NCBI GenBank assembly: GCA_016713665.1
Contig: JADJOR010000001.1
Location: forward strand, 372,001-436,000
Origin: Deltaproteobacteria bacterium
GTDB lineage: Bacteria; Myxococcota_A; UBA9160; UBA4427
DNA length: 64,000 bases
Reading direction: 5' to 3'
The notes beneath the pieces were generated by a model. That model saw nothing but the letters and a program-made list of their open reading frames with translations. It searched no databases and was not told the DNA's origin. Position 1 is the stretch's first letter. The number at the start of each line of letters is the position of its first letter. A program made the position numbers and the translations under genes. This document shows positions 1 to 8,590 of the stretch, piece by piece.

Positions 1-307
1 CGGCCTCGCCGTTTGCGCTGCGCTCGGGGATCGAGCTGCCCGTCAAGTCCCCGGGCAGCAGGTCGCTCGTGAACTGGATCCGGCGGAAATCGGCGTCGAG
101 CGTCCGCGCCAGGGCCTGGGCGAGGGTCGTCTTGCCGACTCCGGGCACGTCCTCGAGGAGCAGGTGGCCGCGGGCCAGCAGGCATAACACGGAGCGGCGG
201 ACGACCTCGGGCTTGCCGTGGACGACGCGGCCGATCTCGGCGAGCCAGCGCGCGACGAGCTCCTTCGCCTGGCTCGCGGTCGGGATGGGCTCCGGCGGTC
301 GGGACAT
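1..307 (-). CDS. MoxR-family AAA+ ATPase, N-terminal part (runs off the window)
   Basis: Only the first 102 residues are in the window; the gene continues past base 1. The start is the ATG at 305-307. The translated piece contains the N-terminal MoxR helix region (WLAEIGRVVHGKPEVVRRSV) followed by the Walker A loop EDVPGVGKTTLAQALA and then FRRIQFTSDLLPGDLTGSSI, the segment that follows Walker A in MoxR ATPases. MoxR proteins act as chaperone-like ATPases that usually work with von Willebrand factor A partner proteins; the partner would lie outside the window. It is co-oriented with, and 184 bases downstream of, the DUF1302 gene. It is distinct from the second MoxR gene at 44244-45233. Confidence 0.85.
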   Translation of the reverse strand, partial: MSRPPEPIPTASQAKELVARWLAEIGRVVHGKPEVVRRSVLCLLARGHLLLEDVPGVGKTTLAQALARTLDADFRRIQFTSDLLPGDLTGSSIPERSANGEA

Positions 308-491
308 GCGCGGCGGGTCTCCTGCATCGGGCGGCGCGGGGCGGAGAAGCCCGGAGGCGGAACCGCGACGACCTGCCGCTGCTTCGGTCGCGCAGGGACG
401 GGTCATGAGGCGGCTTGGATGGGATGCCCGATCGGCGGGGGACGACGCGAAGGCGAGCGGCAAGCGACCGGCAGCGAGGGCCGGGCGACGC

Positions 492-2129
492 TCAGAAGCT
501 GTACTTGAGCTCGAGGTAGACGCGGTCGTTGTCGTCCCAGTTGCCGATGCCCTTGTCGGGGCCGCCGATGAACGCGAGCCAGCCGCCCTCGACCTTCCAG
601 CTGTCCGTGAGCTCCCACTCGCCCGAGGCGCGGACGAGCCCGCCGTCCTGGGCGCGCTCGCCGAAGACGACGCCGAGCAGCGTCACGTCGAGGCGCTCCC
701 GGAAGAAGGGGCGCGAGATGCGCAGGCCGGTCTCGAAGGTGCTCTGCTCGAAGAACTCGAGCAGGACCCGGCTCTTCGGCAGGTCGAGCCATTGCCGGTT
801 CACGATCTCGAGCGCGACGGTCAGGGAGTCCGGCCCGTACCACTCGAGGCCGAGCATGCTGTCGAGGCGCTGCTTGTCGTCGCTCCAGAACGGCAGCGGC
901 CCGACCGCCCGCGGCCGCAGCATCCGGACGTCGGTCAGCCAGGCGAGCTCGAACTTCGCGAGCCAGGCGCCGCGGGTCACGTTGCCTGCCGCGCCGACCA
1001 TGCCGTAGCGATTGCCCTCGAGGCGGGCGCCCGTCGCAGGCTCGACGTCGAGGACCCGGCTGGTCTCGTCGACCCAGGCCCCGAAGAGGCCGAAATCCCA
1101 GCCGCTGAAATTGCCCTCGAAGCGGCCGGCGAAGCCCGGCTTGCGGGAGAAGTTGCTCTCGTCGTCGGTGGGAAAGGTCACGATCAGGCCCGGCGCCTGG
1201 GCGAAGCGAGAGAGGTTCGGATAGAAGTCGCTGCCCGGCGGCGGGTTGCGGTCGAAGCGGGTCTCGAGGACGGCGAGGGCCTCGGCGGTCCATGGCCCGC
1301 TGCTCGCGTCGAGCTTCGCCATCGTGCGCGGGCGACGGAGATCCTCGATGTCGACGAGCCCCGGCTCCTTGTTGTCGAGGGGGTTCACGACGTCGACGAT
1401 GCGGAAGGTGTCCGAGCGGCCCCAGTTGACGATCTTGCGGCCGATGGTCAGGTCGACCCGGTCGTGGATCGGCCCGCCCAGGTAGACCTCGCCCGCATCG
1501 GCCTGCCATTCGTAGACGTCGAGCACCGGTCCGCCGTAGTCCCCGCGTCCCTTGATCCGATAGGCGAAGTCGTACCAGCCGAGGGCCTCGGCCCGGAGCA
1601 GCCAGTCCCGCGGAAGCTTCACGTCGAGCTGCAGGAAGCCGTCGAGATCGAGTCGGGTCAGGCCTCCGAAATCCGACGAGCGGCCCAGCTGATCCGGAAA
1701 GTCGGGGTCGGTCGGCGAGGTCGGGCGATCACCGTGGGCGGCGTCGTGGTCGAGGTAGCTCACGACGGCGCCGCTCGCGATCGAGCCCGAGAGGTCGACG
1801 TTGCGCCGGATCCAGTCGCCGAACGGAAGCTTCGAGATCCACTCGGGGCCCGGGAGCGTCGACCCGTCCGGCGCCGGAGATCCGAGGGCGGTCGCGTCGA
1901 AGTCGTCCTCGAATCCGCCCATCAGGTCGTCGAGCTCGCCGGCGTCGCTGGTCGGCGCGGAGGTCGGCGGGGAAGCGTCCGCCTCGTCCTGCATCCGTTC
2001 CTCGGCGAGGGACTCGCCGGGCCGGAGCGCGAGGTCGACGACGAGTCCCGTCGCGAGGCCGAGGGTCAGGGCGGCCGCGCGCAGCGGACGGAAGAGAGCG
2101 CGCCCGGGATCCCGGGAAGGACGTCGCAC
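492..2129 (-). CDS. DUF1302-type outer-membrane protein of an RND/MMPL export system
   Basis: A 545-residue protein, likely an outer-membrane beta-barrel. The chosen start is a GTG at 2127-2129, which places a hydrophobic signal segment (RAAALTLGLATGLVVDLAL) at residues ~15-34; the open frame extends much further upstream but only as antisense of neighbours. The mature part is rich in alternating aromatic residues and ends in the terminal phenylalanine (LELKYSF) typical of outer-membrane proteins. DUF1302 members commonly sit beside a LolA-like sorting protein and an MMPL permease; exactly that trio is present here. It follows the sorting-protein gene by 41 bases, so the two are probably cotranscribed. 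The substrate is unknown; hydrophobic lipids or hydrocarbons are inferred from related loci. The start has no good ribosome-binding site and is uncertain. Confidence 0.72.
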   Translation of the reverse strand: MRRPSRDPGRALFRPLRAAALTLGLATGLVVDLALRPGESLAEERMQDEADASPPTSAPTSDAGELDDLMGGFEDDFDATALGSPAPDGSTLPGPEWISKLPFGDWIRRNVDLSGSIASGAVVSYLDHDAAHGDRPTSPTDPDFPDQLGRSSDFGGLTRLDLDGFLQLDVKLPRDWLLRAEALGWYDFAYRIKGRGDYGGPVLDVYEWQADAGEVYLGGPIHDRVDLTIGRKIVNWGRSDTFRIVDVVNPLDNKEPGLVDIEDLRRPRTMAKLDASSGPWTAEALAVLETRFDRNPPPGSDFYPNLSRFAQAPGLIVTFPTDDESNFSRKPGFAGRFEGNFSGWDFGLFGAWVDETSRVLDVEPATGARLEGNRYGMVGAAGNVTRGAWLAKFELAWLTDVRMLRPRAVGPLPFWSDDKQRLDSMLGLEWYGPDSLTVALEIVNRQWLDLPKSRVLLEFFEQSTFETGLRISRPFFRERLDVTLLGVVFGERAQDGGLVRASGEWELTDSWKVEGGWLAFIGGPDKGIGNWDDNDRVYLELKYSF

Positions 2130-2170
2130 GCGGTGCGGAGCAGGGCGCGTCAGGCGGGTTCTTCCTGCGC

Positions 2171-3121
2171 TCAGGGCCCGGTCTCGAGGCCGCGCACGGA
2201 GAATTGATCGTACTCGAGCTTCTGGCCGAACTTCACGTCGGAGGTCCGCAGCACCGTCTTGTGGATCGTCTGCTCGCCCTTCTTCGTGGTCATCGTCATG
2301 ACCGTCGGGACCCAGATGTCTTCGATCTGCTCGAGCTTCTCGACCTCGAAATACTTGTTGCGGTTGCCCTTCTTGACCCAGATCTTCGAGCGGACCATGA
2401 CGTCGTTGTCCTTGCGGATGAACACGATCATCTTCGTGTAGCCGGTCTCGTCGCGCTCCTCGTCGGTATTCGGGATCGCTTCGATCACCCAGACCGGCTG
2501 CCCGTCGACGACCGCCTCCTGGAGCAGCTTGTAGTCGTAGTAGGCGAGCGGGCGATCCGTCATGTCCGCATAGGAGAAGTCGGAGCCCATGAACGAGCCG
2601 CTCTTGTCCGACGACGCGATGCGCTTCGTCTTCTTGAGCGCCGGCAGATAGAGCCACTGGTCGTCGTCGCGGGAGGCCTCGTCGTAGTCGTAGGTCAGGA
2701 AGCCCGTGTCCTCGACGTCGGCGGGCGCGAGGAAGAACATCATCGACCAGGTGTCCTCGCCCTTGTCCTTCGTGAAGGAGCGCAGCTCGCGGACCCGCTG
2801 CTTCTGGCTCTTGTCGATCAGGATCATCTGGAGGGTCGAGGTCTGATTGTCGCCGTCGTCCCGGGCGTCGACGCGCTCCATGATCGCGCGCGCCTTCGGA
2901 TCGTCGGCCCGGGCCGGCTCCGGAGCGAGAAGGGGGAGGAGCGTGAAGAAGGCGAGGAGGGCGACGAGGGCGAGCGACCCGAGCCGCCGGACGGCCCCGA
3001 GCGGCGATGCGGACGCGAGGGCAATCCGTCCGCCCGGTCGGGGCTGCGTGGCGATGCGCGCGCGCGGGCGGATCACCGGTTGGCGCGGGGGCGGGCAGGT
3101 CGAGCGGACGTGGATCGCCAT
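2171..3121 (-). CDS. outer membrane lipoprotein-sorting protein (LolA-like, MMPL-associated)
   Basis: A 316-residue protein with an N-terminal hydrophobic segment (residues ~48-68, ending in an ARA-like signal cleavage site) followed by a LolA/LolB-like half-barrel region. The pattern MERVDARDDGDNQTSTLQMILID, the central SDKSGSFMGSDFSYADM and the MIVFIRKDNDVMVRSKIW block are characteristic of the family annotated as outer membrane lipoprotein-sorting protein that accompanies MMPL exporters. It is probably periplasmic and may shuttle a hydrophobic cargo from the inner-membrane permease toward the DUF1302 barrel. A clear AGAGAGG ribosome-binding site lies 4-5 bases before the ATG. It is divergent from the permease gene across a 227-base spacer and upstream of the DUF1302 gene. 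Confidence 0.8.
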   Translation of the reverse strand: MAIHVRSTCPPPRQPVIRPRARIATQPRPGGRIALASASPLGAVRRLGSLALVALLAFFTLLPLLAPEPARADDPKARAIMERVDARDDGDNQTSTLQMILIDKSQKQRVRELRSFTKDKGEDTWSMMFFLAPADVEDTGFLTYDYDEASRDDDQWLYLPALKKTKRIASSDKSGSFMGSDFSYADMTDRPLAYYDYKLLQEAVVDGQPVWVIEAIPNTDEERDETGYTKMIVFIRKDNDVMVRSKIWVKKGNRNKYFEVEKLEQIEDIWVPTVMTMTTKKGEQTIHKTVLRTSDVKFGQKLEYDQFSVRGLETGP

Positions 3122-3348
3122 GAGGCCTCTCTGCTGGGCGGAAGCGCCGTCGCACGATGAGCCGGTCCCATCGAGCGGAGCGAGTAAAGCCCAGATCGCT
3201 GGCAGCGAAAAGACGTCGGCCGGGTCGGACCGCCACCCATCGTTGCTCCCCCCATCGGCTTCGCCGGGATGCCGGTATCGTGCCGCGCGGCGCGGCGACG
3301 TCGGGACGCTCGTCCTGGGGTGGGCCCACGCCGGAAGAGGTCGCGATC
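3122..3348. promoter_or_regulatory. divergent intergenic region between sorting-protein and MMPL genes
   Basis: This spacer must hold the promoters for both arms of the export locus because the two operons start back to back. I see no convincing sigma-70 box pair and no clear operator palindrome; only the ribosome-binding sites at both ends (AGAGAGG on minus, GGAAGAGG at 3333-3340 on plus) are obvious. The role is inferred from position. Confidence 0.4.
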
Positions 3349-5823
3349 ATGCTCGACGACACGCAGCCCGCATCCTCCTGGCAGCGAAGGGTCGAGCAGG
3401 GCTTCGAGCGCTGGGGCCGCTTCGTCATCCGCCATCGCGTGGCCGCCGTCGCCCTGTCGTTCGTCGCGACGGCAGCGCTCCTCTCGCAGCTCCCGAAGCT
3501 CACGATCGACAACTCGCCCGAGGCGATGCTGCTCGACGACGATCCGGCGGTCGTCGCCTACGACGCCTTTCGCGAGCAGTTCGGCCGCGAGGATCGGATC
3601 GTCGTCCTGATCGATACGCCCGATCCGTTCGCCCCGGCCTTCCTCGAGAAGCTCCGCCGGCTCCATCGCGCGATCGAATCGGAGCTGCCCTACGTCGAGG
3701 CCGTCGACAGCCTGATCAACGCCCGGGTCGTCGAGGGGAACGAGGATGGCCTCGTCGTGGGCGAGCTGCTCGAGGATTGGCCGAAGTCGCCCGCGGAGTT
3801 CGAGCGCGTACGCGCCCGGGCGCTCTCGAATCCGCTTCATCGCGACACGCTGCTCTGCGCGGATGGGCGGTGCACCGCGCTCGCGATCACGCCCTGGACC
3901 TACAGCCGGGCGACCGGGACGGAGGACGCGATCGCGGGCTTCGACGAGCCGGTCGCAGGCGGGGCAAAGCCCGTCCACCTCACGTCGAGCGAGGGCGACG
4001 AGCTGATCCGGCGGCTGCTCGCCCTGCTCGGCGACCATGCGACGCCCGAGTTCCGGCCCCACGTCGCCGGCGAGCTCGCCATGGTCTACCGCATCAATAC
4101 CGGGATGGCGCAGGATCTCGCGGTCTTTCTGCCGGCGACGCTCGCGGCGGTCGCGGCGCTGCTCGCGCTCATCTTCCGGCGCGCCGTCGCCGTCGTCCTG
4201 CCGCTGATGATCGTCGTGCTGTCGCTGGCCTCGACGCTCGGGCTCATGATCGTGCTCGGGATCCCGGGTTCGACGGCGGTGCAGATCCTGCCGGTCTTCC
4301 TGCTGACGGTCGGCGTCTGCGACGCGGTCCACATCCTGGCGATCGCCTATCAACGCCGACAGGAGGGCGACTCCCAGCCGGACGCGATCGCCTTCGCCAT
4401 CCGCCATACGGGGCTCGCCGTCTTCATGACGAGCGTCACGACGGCGGCGGGCATGGCCTCGTTCCTGACCGCCGAGATGGGGGCGGTCCGGGATCTCGGC
4501 CTGATCGCGCCGATCGGGGTCGGGCTGGCCTACCTCTACACGATGGTGACGCTGCCGGCCCTGCTCGCGATCGTCCCGATGCGGGTCCGAGCGCACGTGC
4601 CGAGCGATCCGGCCGATCGGCCGATCGATCGCTTCCTGATCGCCGCGGGGCGCTTCGCGACGCGCAAGCCCGGCCACGTGCTGGTGCCGACTGCGCTGCT
4701 CGCGCTGATCGCCGTGACGGGCCTGCTCCGGGTCGGGTTCAGTCACAACGCGCTCAACTGGTTCCCACCGGAGGACTGGGCGCGACGGGATTTCGCGGAG
4801 ATCGATCGACGGCTCGGGGGCTCGGTCAGCCTCGACCTCGTCTTCGATGCAGGGGAGGCCGGCGGGCTCTACGAGCCCGCGCGGCTGCGGGCGATCGAGA
4901 CCTTCGTCGAGGAGGTCCGGGAGAGCGCGGTGGAGCCCATTCGCGTGGGCTCCTCGATCTCGCTGCTCGACATCGTGAAGGAGACCCATTCGGCGCTCCA
5001 CGAGGGCCGGCCCGAGGCGCGACGGATTCCGGAGACGCGCGAGGCGGTGGCCCAGGAGCTCCTGCTCTTCGAGTCGAGCGGCAGCGACGACACGCTCGAG
5101 TTCGTCGACGCCGAATACCGCCGGACGCGCGTCAACCTGAGGCTGCCCTTCGTCGATGCCCTCGCGTTCCCGCCGTTCCTGCGCGAGCTCGATGCGCGCG
5201 CGGCGACGTCGCTGGGCGGGGGGCTCGCGTTCGAGCGGACCGGGGTCATGACGCTGCTCTCGCAGGTCTTCGAGGCGGTGATCCGGAGCATGGCGAGGAG
5301 CTACGTCGCGGCGCTGATCCTGATCACGCCCCTCATGATGCTGCTGCTCGGGAGCTTCCGGCGGGGTCTCGTCGCGATGGTTCCGAACGTGCTTCCGATC
5401 CTCGCCGTGCTCGGCGTGATGGGTTTTCTCGGGATCACCCTCGATTCGACCACGATGATGATCGGCGCCATGATCATCGGCATCGCCGTCGACGACACGA
5501 TCCACTTCATGCACAAGTTCCATCGCTCCTTCGACGAGACCGCCGACCTCGAGTTCTCGGTCTGCGAGACGCTGAGAACGACGGGTTCGGCGATGCTCTT
5601 CACGTCGGTCGCGCTGACCCTGGGCTTTCTCGTCTTCGCCGCGAGCGACATGCGCAACATCCGGATCTTCGGGCTCTTCTCGGCGCTGGCGACGGCCGTC
5701 GCCTTCGCCGCCGATCTCTGGGTCGCGCCCGCGCTGCTCGCGGCGATCGAGCGGACGCGGCGCAGGCGGCGGGGGCCGGCCGGGCCGGCTGTGCTACGAA
5801 CGCCTGCGCGGGGCGATGGATGA
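3349..5823 (+). CDS. MMPL/RND-family inner-membrane exporter
   Basis: An 824-residue permease. The ATG at 3349 is chosen because GGAAGAGG precedes it by 8 bases and the protein then begins just before the first membrane segment (HRVAAVALSFVATAALL). Architecture: TM1, a periplasmic loop of about 200 residues, a block of five or six TM segments (~residues 255-430), a second large loop, and a second TM block near the C terminus (~650-800). The intramembrane DAVHILAIAYQRR and DDTIHFMHKFHR segments are the conserved repeats of MMPL/HpnN-type RND proteins; both halves keep an acidic residue here. Expected to use the proton gradient to export hydrophobic molecules with the divergent sorting protein and DUF1302 barrel. 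The end overlaps the alternative ATG of the exonuclease gene. Confidence 0.88.
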   Translation: MLDDTQPASSWQRRVEQGFERWGRFVIRHRVAAVALSFVATAALLSQLPKLTIDNSPEAMLLDDDPAVVAYDAFREQFGREDRIVVLIDTPDPFAPAFLEKLRRLHRAIESELPYVEAVDSLINARVVEGNEDGLVVGELLEDWPKSPAEFERVRARALSNPLHRDTLLCADGRCTALAITPWTYSRATGTEDAIAGFDEPVAGGAKPVHLTSSEGDELIRRLLALLGDHATPEFRPHVAGELAMVYRINTGMAQDLAVFLPATLAAVAALLALIFRRAVAVVLPLMIVVLSLASTLGLMIVLGIPGSTAVQILPVFLLTVGVCDAVHILAIAYQRRQEGDSQPDAIAFAIRHTGLAVFMTSVTTAAGMASFLTAEMGAVRDLGLIAPIGVGLAYLYTMVTLPALLAIVPMRVRAHVPSDPADRPIDRFLIAAGRFATRKPGHVLVPTALLALIAVTGLLRVGFSHNALNWFPPEDWARRDFAEIDRRLGGSVSLDLVFDAGEAGGLYEPARLRAIETFVEEVRESAVEPIRVGSSISLLDIVKETHSALHEGRPEARRIPETREAVAQELLLFESSGSDDTLEFVDAEYRRTRVNLRLPFVDALAFPPFLRELDARAATSLGGGLAFERTGVMTLLSQVFEAVIRSMARSYVAALILITPLMMLLLGSFRRGLVAMVPNVLPILAVLGVMGFLGITLDSTTMMIGAMIIGIAVDDTIHFMHKFHRSFDETADLEFSVCETLRTTGSAMLFTSVALTLGFLVFAASDMRNIRIFGLFSALATAVAFAADLWVAPALLAAIERTRRRRRGPAGPAVLRTPARGDG

Positions 5824-5839
5824 CCCGCGAGGGGGCGCG

Positions 5840-6430
5840 GTGAAGGCACTGATCTTCGACACCGAGACGACCGGCATGGTCGAATTCAAGAAGCCGCCCG
5901 AGGACAAGAGCCAGCCCGACCTGATCCAGCTCGGCATGCTGCTCGTCGACACCGTCGATTGGAAGCCCCGGGCGCGCGGCGCCTTTCTCGTGACGCTCGC
6001 CGACGGGGTCAAGATCGATCCCGCGGCGAAGGCGGCCCATGGCATCAGCGAGGAGGAGTGTGCGCGCTTCGGCGTGCCCGCCTCGATCGCGTGCTCGCTC
6101 TTCAATCAGGCCTGTCTGCAGGCGGACGTCGTCGTCGCCCACAATCTCGCCTTCGACGTCTCGATCATGAAGACCGCGCTCTTCCGCCTCGGCGGCAAGC
6201 CCCATCGTCTGGACGGCCGTCAGCTCGTCTGCACGAAGGAGGCTTCGACCGACGTGCTGAAGCTGCCGGGCAAGTACGGCTACAAATGGCCGACCCTCGC
6301 CGAGGCCTATCGCCATTTCACGGGCCAGGAGCTCGAGGGCGCCCACGACGCGCTCGTCGATACCGAGGCCTGCCTGCAGATCTTCCGGGCGCTCGTCGAG
6401 ACGCGGGTCGTCGATCTCGTCGGCCATTGA
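5840..6430 (+). CDS. DnaQ-like DEDDh 3'-5' exonuclease
   Basis: A 196-residue exonuclease of the DnaQ superfamily. The three DEDD motifs are visible: FDTETTG at residues 5-11, HNLAFDVSIMK near the middle, and the terminal GAHDALVDTEA that supplies the catalytic His and last Asp. It probably trims 3' ends of DNA, either as a proofreading subunit or a stand-alone repair nuclease; no polymerase subunit is adjacent (dnaE lies 50 kb away). I prefer the GTG at 5840, which follows GAGGGGG by four bases and begins directly at VKALIFDTETTG; an ATG at 5816 overlapping the stop of the permease gene would add eight residues. Probably translationally coupled to the permease gene by accident of spacing. 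Confidence 0.82.
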   Translation: MKALIFDTETTGMVEFKKPPEDKSQPDLIQLGMLLVDTVDWKPRARGAFLVTLADGVKIDPAAKAAHGISEEECARFGVPASIACSLFNQACLQADVVVAHNLAFDVSIMKTALFRLGGKPHRLDGRQLVCTKEASTDVLKLPGKYGYKWPTLAEAYRHFTGQELEGAHDALVDTEACLQIFRALVETRVVDLVGH

Positions 6431-6465
6431 GGCCGCGTCGACGAGCGGCGCGCTGCGCGCGGGGG

Positions 6466-7599
6466 TCAGCGAGCCGCGGCGGAACCGGGATCGAGCGGAC
6501 CGGCGAAGAAGGTCTCCGGCGGTGCTTCCCGTGCGCGCCAGGCGACGAGGTGCCGGATCAGCGCGGGCAGATCGCCGTCGAAGCGGTCGAGGAGCTGCGC
6601 GTGGCGCGGGAGATCGCGGGAGTAGGTGCCCCGCAGCGCGAGGCAGGCGTCGGAGAGGCGCGCTTCGGCGGCGACGGCCCCGGGCTCGAGGATCTCGAGG
6701 GGCAGCGACGCGAGCTCGCCCCGCAGCACCCGCTCGGCGGCCTCGCGTTGGACCGGCGCATCGGGTCGCCCTGCGAGCTGCGGCAGGCGATCGCGGAACG
6801 CGAGCACGACGGCCTCGACGCGTCGGCGATCCGCGACCCAGCCGCGGACCCGCTCGCTGCTCGGCAGCGCGAAGGGGGCGGTGGGGGCGTTGGACGCGGC
6901 GGATTCGGCGTCGTTCGTGCCGGTCGCGCCGCCGACGCCTGTCGGGTTCGGGTTCGGCGGAGCGATCGGCGATGCCTGCGCGAAATAGCGGATGGCCGCC
7001 TCCTGGCCGATGAAGAGCGCGACCCCTTCGTTGAAATCGGCGTCGCCCTCGATGAACACCGTCGCGTGGACGAGCTCGTGGAGCAGCGTCTCGACGAGAT
7101 TCGCGGCGCCGCGCCCGAGCATCGGCGAAGTCACGGGATCGTCGAGCCAGCCGAGGGTCGAATAGGCGGTGACCGCCGAGACGCAGACGTCGTAGCCCTG
7201 CTCCTCGTGCAGCCGCTTCGCCTCGCGCTCGGCCCGGGCCTGATCGAAGTAGCCTCGGTAGGGCAGGCGCCCGAGGAACGGATACCACCAGCCGACGGCG
7301 TCGAGGGAGCCCGGCCTCGTCCGGACGAGGGTCGTCACGATCCGGTCGCCGGGCCAGGGCACGAAGCTCGTGTACTGATCGCCGACGCGCAGTCCGAGCG
7401 CCCGGGCGAAGCCGCGCACCGACTCGACGAGCGTGAGCAGCACGCGCTCGTTCTCGGCGAGCGTCGGATCCGCGACCGCTTTCGTGATCGGCGTGCGCCG
7501 CCAGAGGATCTTCAGCTGGCCCGCCGCGAGATGTCCATAATCACAGCCCGGCAGCATGAGCAGGCCGAGGGCGAGAAGCGAGAGGAGAGCGCGACGCAT
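6466..7599 (-). CDS. predicted aminopeptidase lipoprotein (PF10023-type)
   Basis: A 377-residue protein starting with a lipoprotein signal (MRRALLSLLALGLLMLPGC, acylated Cys at residue 19). The core carries HELVHATVFIEGDADFNEGVA, a zinc-metallopeptidase-like HExxH (HELVH) followed by a downstream Glu (FNEG), as in the COG4324 'predicted aminopeptidase' family. Further family features are the preceding WWYPFLGRLPYRGYFD region. It probably faces the periplasm. The start codon at 7597-7599 shares the bases CATG with the opposite-strand start of prmA, so the two genes diverge with no spacer; its promoter would have to lie inside prmA. A 13-codon longer GTG start at 7638 exists but would bury the signal peptide. 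Confidence 0.8.
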   Translation of the reverse strand: MRRALLSLLALGLLMLPGCDYGHLAAGQLKILWRRTPITKAVADPTLAENERVLLTLVESVRGFARALGLRVGDQYTSFVPWPGDRIVTTLVRTRPGSLDAVGWWYPFLGRLPYRGYFDQARAEREAKRLHEEQGYDVCVSAVTAYSTLGWLDDPVTSPMLGRGAANLVETLLHELVHATVFIEGDADFNEGVALFIGQEAAIRYFAQASPIAPPNPNPTGVGGATGTNDAESAASNAPTAPFALPSSERVRGWVADRRRVEAVVLAFRDRLPQLAGRPDAPVQREAAERVLRGELASLPLEILEPGAVAAEARLSDACLALRGTYSRDLPRHAQLLDRFDGDLPALIRHLVAWRAREAPPETFFAGPLDPGSAAAR

Positions 7600-8590
7600 G
7601 GGCGATGAATATCGGCGTTTCTGGCTGACGTCGAGCACCCCGGAGCGGCGGGAGTGGCTGCTCGCCGAGGCTTTCGAGGCCGGGGCCGAAGGTGCCGAGG
7701 AGAAGGACGAGGCGGCGAGCGGCGGATCACCGGTGCGCCATCGGGCCTGTATCTACGCCCGGGCCGAGGTGATCGAGGATGTCCGAGGCGCCGTGCTCGC
7801 GGCGATTGCAGCCGGGGCGGGCGATGCGGCGCGCGGTTCGACGGACTCGACCTCGACGTCGGCTGAGGCAGCGGCAGAGGTCGGGCCGGCCGAGGCGCTG
7901 CCGGCCGTCGACTGGAGCGAGGAATGGAAGCGCGGGCTCGGGCCGATCGTGATCTCGGATCGACTGGTCGTGCGGCCGCCCTTCTCGCCTTTTGCGTGTC
8001 GGCCCGGACAGCGTGAGATCGTGATCGATCCCGGCCAGGCCTTCGGAACCGGCACCCATGCCTCGACCCATCTCTGCCTCGAGTGGATCGATGCCCTGCT
8101 CGCCGAGGCGGATGGCCCGGCGCGTTTTGCGCGGATGCTCGACGTCGGCACGGGCAGCGGGGTCCTCGCCCTCGCGGCGGTGGTACGCGGGGCGCGGGAG
8201 GCGGTCGGGTTCGATCTCGATCCGGTCGCGATCGAGGCGGCCGAGGAGGCCGCGCGGGCCAACGGGCTCGCGGCCGGGGTCCGTTTCGCGTGCGGCCCGA
8301 TCGAGGCGATCGACGGCGCGCCTTTCGAGCTCGTCGTCGCCAATCTGCTGAAGCGCGAGCTGCTGCCGATCGCCGGCGCGATCGCGGCGCGCCTCGCGAC
8401 GGAGGGGAGCCTCATCCTGGCCGGCCTGCTCGAGGAGGACGGCGACGAGGTCGCCGCCTGCTTCGCGCCCTTCGGCCTCGTCGAGCGCGAGCGGCGTGTC
8501 CGCGAAGATCCGGTCGGGCGCTGGATCGCGCCGCGTTATGTCCGGGGCGCGGCCGGGGCCTCGCCGTCGCGGCGGAGCCAGTCCGCGTAG
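7598..8590 (+). CDS. prmA: ribosomal protein L11 methyltransferase
   Basis: A 330-residue S-adenosylmethionine-dependent methyltransferase. It has a PrmA-type N-terminal domain (residues 1-110, with a low-complexity Gly/Ala/Ser insertion around 80-105), the linker WSEEWKRGLGPIVISDRLVVRPP, the DPGQAFGTGTHAST signature, and the SAM-binding DVGTGSGVLALA. The NxL motif that follows in this class reads VVANLLKREL. It trimethylates L11 in other bacteria. AGAGGAGAG lies about 8 bases before the ATG at 7598. Its 3' end overlaps the convergent epimerase gene by 55 bases, so prmA is wedged between two opposite-strand genes. Confidence 0.93.
   Translation: MGDEYRRFWLTSSTPERREWLLAEAFEAGAEGAEEKDEAASGGSPVRHRACIYARAEVIEDVRGAVLAAIAAGAGDAARGSTDSTSTSAEAAAEVGPAEALPAVDWSEEWKRGLGPIVISDRLVVRPPFSPFACRPGQREIVIDPGQAFGTGTHASTHLCLEWIDALLAEADGPARFARMLDVGTGSGVLALAAVVRGAREAVGFDLDPVAIEAAEEAARANGLAAGVRFACGPIEAIDGAPFELVVANLLKRELLPIAGAIAARLATEGSLILAGLLEEDGDEVAACFAPFGLVERERRVREDPVGRWIAPRYVRGAAGASPSRRSQSA

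Noticed and set aside
3157..3348. 64-codon N-terminal extension of the MMPL exporter
   Set aside because: The extra residues are Arg/Pro/Gly-rich with no membrane or signal features, and a clear ribosome-binding site precedes the ATG at 3349.
492..3512. Long open frame extending the DUF1302 protein upstream to more than 1000 residues
   Set aside because: The extension runs antisense to the real start region and overlaps the sorting-protein gene in another frame; its residues are Arg/Pro-rich with no family pattern.
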